From NCBI GenBank assembly GCA_004299545.1, contig SCRB01000900.1, positions 1 to 9,812 on the forward strand: a stretch of DNA of 9,812 nucleotides, in the 5' to 3' direction. Positions 6,727 through 9,812 of this stretch are shown in pieces; the first letter of the stretch is position 1, and each line of letters opens with the position of its first letter. Made by a program: the position numbers and the translations under genes. The DNA comes from Rhizobiaceae bacterium (GTDB lineage Bacteria; Pseudomonadota; Alphaproteobacteria; Rhizobiales; Rhizobiaceae). The notes below the pieces were generated by a model. The model did no database searches, was not told where the DNA came from, and saw only the letters and a list, made by a program, of their open reading frames with translations.

Positions 6727-7824
6727 CTATTTCTGCCGGGTCGACACCCTTATCTCGTAGATATCGACCGCCTTTCCCTGCTTGTCGATGTCCGAAACGA
6801 TGGAAATCCTGCCTGCGCCGGAGGGGCTCGCATTCGGCATATCCATCTCGAACAGGAAATCGTTGCGCTGGTTGCTGACCTCGTAGCGCTTGCGGTCGCA
6901 TGTGCCGAGAGCGCCGAAATCGCAACTGACCGACATTTGGGTGTCCTTGCCTTCCTGCGCGCGAGCCACGATGTCGAAGAGCGCATGCTTGCCCGCGATC
7001 TGTTCCAGGATGCCCTTGCCGACATCGAAAGCCACCTCGCCATTTTGCGCTCCTGAGACGATACGAAGAAATTTCGCATCTCCCTCCTGCATGACGCTTG
7101 CTTGCGCACCCGCGCCAGCGGTGGCGGTCGTGGCGTCATCGGGCGTGAAAATGGTGATCCAGCGTTGTTCCGCGTCGGCCTGCCCTTCCTTCTTCGGCGC
7201 TTCCGCCGCGCCGCCGGTCCCTTCTTCCTCGAGCGTCTGCGGCGGATGCCATCCCGCAACCCCCCGATGCTCATCCCTCGGGAAGAGATCACCTTGCAGG
7301 GCCCACCAGCCGCCGGCGACGATCAGGGCGAGGACAATAAGGGCGGCAAGCGGCGTGGCGAAGGATCGGCCGCGATGGCCGGAGGGGCGTCGTTTGGCAG
7401 TGGGCCGTACGCCCTCGTTCGAGGCAGTATCCAGGTCAGGATAGACCGGCGATGCGTCGGCGGCGCGCTCGATCCGGGGGTCGATTTCGAATGACGAGGA
7501 GTCCTGCGGAGCGTTTTCGCGCCGCTCTGCCCGGATGTCCGGAGCGGCAGGCGATGCGGACTCGACATCGATGTCCGACGCTTCGATAAAGGGAGGGGAG
7601 GTCTCAGCCGCCGTGGCGGGAGCGAACTCGGCTTCGATTTCGGCGATCCGCGCCTTCAGGTTATCGCGTCTCGCGGCGGCTTCCGCCGGCGTGATATTGC
7701 CGCTTTCCTCCAGAACGCGATGCAGCGCGTTGAAGGCTGAACGATAGACGCGCGCGCGGAAGACACGGTCGCCGGCATCGCCTTTCCGCAGCGCATTCCT
7801 GATCGCCGTTTCGATCGGGTCCAA
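6727..7824 (-). CDS. Hypothetical single-pass membrane protein with periplasmic C-terminal domain
   Basis: I do not recognise this protein. From the TTG start it has 365 residues. Residues ~1-70 are charged and helical (MDPIETAIRNALRKGD...), with a possible short coiled coil around residues 45-67 (AAARRDNLKARIAEIEAEF). Residues ~70-150 are acidic, low-complexity linker. A basic stretch, KRRPSGHRGR, precedes one membrane helix at ~156-176 (ATPLAALIVLALIVAGGWWAL), which predicts a cytoplasmic N-terminus. After an acidic linker, residues ~222-365 look like a beta-rich domain, with C301 and C309 able to form a periplasmic disulfide. TTG 7824-7822 was chosen because AAGGA (7832-7836) lies 7 nt upstream. 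An in-frame GTG at 7872 would add 16 residues but lacks a Shine-Dalgarno sequence. It converges with the ligase across 26 nt without a visible terminator. A function cannot be assigned. Confidence 0.85.
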   Translation of the reverse strand: MDPIETAIRNALRKGDAGDRVFRARVYRSAFNALHRVLEESGNITPAEAAARRDNLKARIAEIEAEFAPATAAETSPPFIEASDIDVESASPAAPDIRAERRENAPQDSSSFEIDPRIERAADASPVYPDLDTASNEGVRPTAKRRPSGHRGRSFATPLAALIVLALIVAGGWWALQGDLFPRDEHRGVAGWHPPQTLEEEGTGGAAEAPKKEGQADAEQRWITIFTPDDATTATAGAGAQASVMQEGDAKFLRIVSGAQNGEVAFDVGKGILEQIAGKHALFDIVARAQEGKDTQMSVSCDFGALGTCDRKRYEVSNQRNDFLFEMDMPNASPSGAGRISIVSDIDKQGKAVDIYEIRVSTRQK

Positions 7825-7831
7825 CCGTCGT

Positions 7832-7836
7832 TCCTT
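7832..7836 (-). promoter_or_regulatory. Shine-Dalgarno site deciding the TTG start of the membrane protein
   Basis: On the minus strand AAGGA lies 7 nt before TTG 7824-7822, inside a purine-rich run (GGAGAAGGAAAGGAA). The upstream GTG candidate at 7872 has no comparable sequence, so the TTG start is favoured. Confidence 0.65.
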
Positions 7837-8009
7837 TCCTTCTCCGCCGATGCCAGCGTTAACGGTGCCCACTCAATTCTGCAACGGCACAGCAGGGGCG
7901 AATCACAGATGAAGCCGATGATTCCGGCAACTCTTTGCCCTGTCGCGGTTGGTTGCCCACTTTCTTTCTTCTGCTAAAACCGGCTTTTTGTTGTCATCCC
8001 TCCCGCGAC
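7837..8009. promoter_or_regulatory. Divergent intergenic region between membrane protein and nitronate monooxygenase
   Basis: The region separates two divergent genes and should hold promoters for both (inferred from layout). On the plus strand TTGCCC (7953-7958) and GCTAAA/CTAAAA (7973-7979) resemble a -35/-10 pair, but the spacing of 14-15 nt is too short for a confident call. Part of it (to 7872) would be coding if the GTG start of the membrane protein were used. I saw no operator-like inverted repeat. Confidence 0.3.
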
Positions 8010-8023
8010 GGAGAATGCGTTCC

Positions 8024-9007
8024 ATGGCATTGCCCGATATTCTCAGGAAAAATCTGCGGCTTCCGGTCATGGGGGCGCCGCTTTTCATCATTTCGCATCC
8101 GCCGCTGGTCCTGGCGCAATGCAAGGCTGGTATCGCCGGCGCGTTTCCGGCACTCAACGCCCGGCCGCAATCGCAACTCGATGAATGGCTGGCGGAAATC
8201 ACGGAAGATCTTGCCCGTTACGACAGGGCCAACCCCGACCGCCCCGCTGCCCCTTTTGCCGTCAACCAGATCGTGCACAAGTCCAACACGCGCCTCGACC
8301 ACGATCTCGGCATCTGTGTGAAATACAAGGTCCCGATCGTCATTTCCTCGCTCGGCGCCGTTGAGGAGGTGAACCAGGCGGTGCATTCCTATGGCGGCAT
8401 CGTCCTGCACGATATCATTCATGATCGTCATGCGCGCAAAGCGATCGAGAAGGGCGCCGACGGCCTGATCGCCGTGGCAGCGGGCGCCGGCGGCCATGCG
8501 GGAACGCTCTCGCCCTTCGCGCTCGTCCAGGAGATCCGGCAATGGTTCGACGGACCGCTCCTGCTTTCGGGCGCCATCGCCAATGGCGGCGCTGTTCTGG
8601 CGGCGCAGGCGATGGGAGCCGACATGGCCTATATCGGCTCGCCTTTCATCGCCACGACAGAGGCGCGCGCGCCGGACGCCTACAAGCAGATGATCGTGGA
8701 GGCGCGGGCCGCCGACATCGTCTATTCCAATCTCTTCACCGGCGTCCACGGCAATTATCTGAAAGGTTCCATTCGCGCCGCCGGCATGGATCCGGACGAT
8801 CTGCCGGTTTCCGATCCTTCGACAATGAATTTCGGCGACGGCTCTTCGAAAGGCAAGGCCTGGAAGGAGATATGGGGCTCTGGGCAGGGCATCGGCGCGG
8901 TGGAGAGGATCGTCCCCGCGCGCGATCTCGTGGAGCGGCTGATCCGTGAATATGCTGACGCCAGGGCGCGCCTGGGGATTTCATCGGACTTTCGCGAGCC
9001 GGTCTGA
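8024..9007 (+). CDS. Nitronate monooxygenase / 2-nitropropane dioxygenase-family FMN enzyme
   Basis: A 327-residue TIM-barrel flavoprotein. The N-terminus has the family signature LRLPVMGAPLFIIS (11-24). GAGGHAG (154-160) contains H158, matching the catalytic-base histidine of nitronate monooxygenases. The FMN phosphate-binding loops are LLSGAIANGGAV (180-191) and GADMAYIGSPFIATTEA (198-214). The C-terminal KAWKEIWGSGQGIGAVE (278-294) is common to the family. Members oxidise alkyl nitronates with O2 to carbonyl compounds and nitrite; some relatives have other flavin-dependent roles, so the substrate is unproven. ATG 8024 was chosen because GGAGAA (8010-8015) lies upstream and family alignment starts there. 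The open frame extends to an ATG at 7949, but those 25 residues are atypical. The nitrilase follows 42 nt later on the same strand, probably in the same operon. Confidence 0.92.
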   Translation: MALPDILRKNLRLPVMGAPLFIISHPPLVLAQCKAGIAGAFPALNARPQSQLDEWLAEITEDLARYDRANPDRPAAPFAVNQIVHKSNTRLDHDLGICVKYKVPIVISSLGAVEEVNQAVHSYGGIVLHDIIHDRHARKAIEKGADGLIAVAAGAGGHAGTLSPFALVQEIRQWFDGPLLLSGAIANGGAVLAAQAMGADMAYIGSPFIATTEARAPDAYKQMIVEARAADIVYSNLFTGVHGNYLKGSIRAAGMDPDDLPVSDPSTMNFGDGSSKGKAWKEIWGSGQGIGAVERIVPARDLVERLIREYADARARLGISSDFREPV

Positions 9008-9049
9008 TAGCCTGCCGGCCCTACATGCGCATTCGAGGTTTCCTGAAAA

Positions 9050-9812
9050 ATGTCTTCGCCGGTAACTGTCGCCGCCATTCATGCGGCTCCGATCTTCCTC
9101 GACAGGGCGGCGACGACCAGCAAGGCTATTTCACTCATCCGCGAAGCGGCGCGCCGCGGCGCCGGGCTTATCGCCTTTCCCGAAACCTTCATCCCGGCCT
9201 TCCCGATTTGGGCCGCCTTATGGGCTCCAATCGACAACCATGATCTTTTCGTCAGGATGGCCGGGCAGTCGGTGTCTCCGCATGGCCCCGAGATCGACGC
9301 TCTCCGCAGGGAAGCCAGGTCGCTCGGCATCTGCGTCTCGATAGGTATCAGCGAAAGTTCGGATGCCAGCGTGGGAGCGCTTTGGAACAGCAACATCCTG
9401 ATCGGGCACGACGGTGCGATTCTGAATCATCATCGCAAACTTGTTCCGACATTCTACGAAAAGCTGGTCTGGGCCTCCGGCGACGGCGCGGGTCTCAAGG
9501 TTTCCGCGACGCCTGTCGGTCGGGTGGGTAATCTGATCTGCGGTGAGAACACGAACCCGTTGGCCCGCTATGCCTTGATGGCGCAGAGCGAGCAAATCCA
9601 TATTTCGAGCTGGCCGCCGGTTTGGCCGACGCGGCGCCCGAAAAGCGGCGGGAACTACAACAATGTTGCCGCCAACAGGATCCGCGCGATCGCGCATTCC
9701 TTCGAGGCGAAGGCGTTCGGGATCGTGACGGCCGGGTACATGGACAAGGCGATGAGGGACTTTCTGGTCTCCCGCGATCCCGGTGTGGCCGATATCGTCG
9801 ACGGAACCCAGC
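9050..9812 (+). CDS. Nitrilase (carbon-nitrogen hydrolase superfamily), truncated by window end
   Basis: The first 254 residues are visible and the frame is open at the window end. The catalytic triad is E45 in IAFPETFIPAFP, K130 in HHRKLVPTFYEKLVWASGDG and C164 in NLICGENTNPLARYALMAQSEQIHISSWPP; the additional structural glutamate is E137. The CGENTNPL context and the PETFIPAFPIW segment fit true nitrilases (nitrile to carboxylic acid and ammonia) better than amidases or carbamoylases. Aliphatic versus arylacetonitrile preference cannot be read from this. ATG 9050 gives the usual family start (VTVAAIHAAPIFLDRAAT), and GAGG (9035-9038) lies 11 nt upstream. The protein is expected to be cytoplasmic and to form helical oligomers, as in the family. 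It is probably co-transcribed with the preceding nitronate monooxygenase. Confidence 0.93.
   Translation, partial: MSSPVTVAAIHAAPIFLDRAATTSKAISLIREAARRGAGLIAFPETFIPAFPIWAALWAPIDNHDLFVRMAGQSVSPHGPEIDALRREARSLGICVSIGISESSDASVGALWNSNILIGHDGAILNHHRKLVPTFYEKLVWASGDGAGLKVSATPVGRVGNLICGENTNPLARYALMAQSEQIHISSWPPVWPTRRPKSGGNYNNVAANRIRAIAHSFEAKAFGIVTAGYMDKAMRDFLVSRDPGVADIVDGTQ

Noticed and set aside
7953..7979. Sigma70-like promoter TTGCCC / CTAAAA upstream of the nitronate monooxygenase
   Set aside because: The spacing of about 15 nt is too short and both hexamers are weak, so it is not called as a specific promoter.
7949..8023. N-terminal extension of the nitronate monooxygenase (25 codons)
   Set aside because: The extension lacks family similarity, and GGAGAA just before ATG 8024 favours the shorter protein. 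ATG 8015 is too close to that site.

Overview
The window is GC-rich, densely packed chromosomal DNA with seven protein-coding genes. Protein content, codon bias and a hairpin-rich intergenic repeat of a kind familiar from rhizobia point to an alphaproteobacterium of the Rhizobiales, probably Rhizobiaceae. That placement is inference; no rRNA or other taxonomic marker is present. I found no tRNA, rRNA, CRISPR array, insertion sequence or phage gene.

Positions 1-6700 hold a complete set of 'ligase-associated' DNA damage response genes in two divergent arms. The minus-strand arm reads from a TPR/SAM-dependent methyltransferase (2883-3788) into a DEXH-box helicase of the Lhr-Core type (279-2840) and then PdeM, a binuclear-metal phosphoesterase cut off by the window start (1-282). 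Helicase and PdeM share an ATGA stop/start overlap. The plus-strand arm has the metallo-beta-lactamase-fold exonuclease (3901-4911) followed by the ATP-dependent DNA ligase (5099-6700). Ligase, exonuclease, helicase and phosphoesterase are a known bacterial repair quartet; the methyltransferase is not one of its four standard members and is the most interesting neighbour.

The 187 nt between exonuclease and ligase contain an imperfect palindromic repeat of several hairpins (4945-5063). A 63-codon frame (4911-5102) stays open across the repeat. It starts by overlapping the exonuclease stop, behind an AGGGGG Shine-Dalgarno-like sequence, and ends in an ATGA overlap with the ligase start, which has no clear ribosome binding site of its own. 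This suggests, without proving, that the repeat entered an originally tight exo-lig junction and that translational coupling survives through the short frame.

Positions 6727-7824 (minus) encode an unrecognised single-pass membrane protein with a TTG start behind a strong Shine-Dalgarno sequence, convergent with the ligase. Divergent from it, a nitronate monooxygenase-family FMN enzyme (8024-9007) is followed after 42 nt by a nitrilase (9050 to the window end, truncated). The last two may form an operon acting on organic nitrogen compounds (nitronates and nitriles). The repair arms, the membrane protein and the nitrogen-compound pair look functionally separate.
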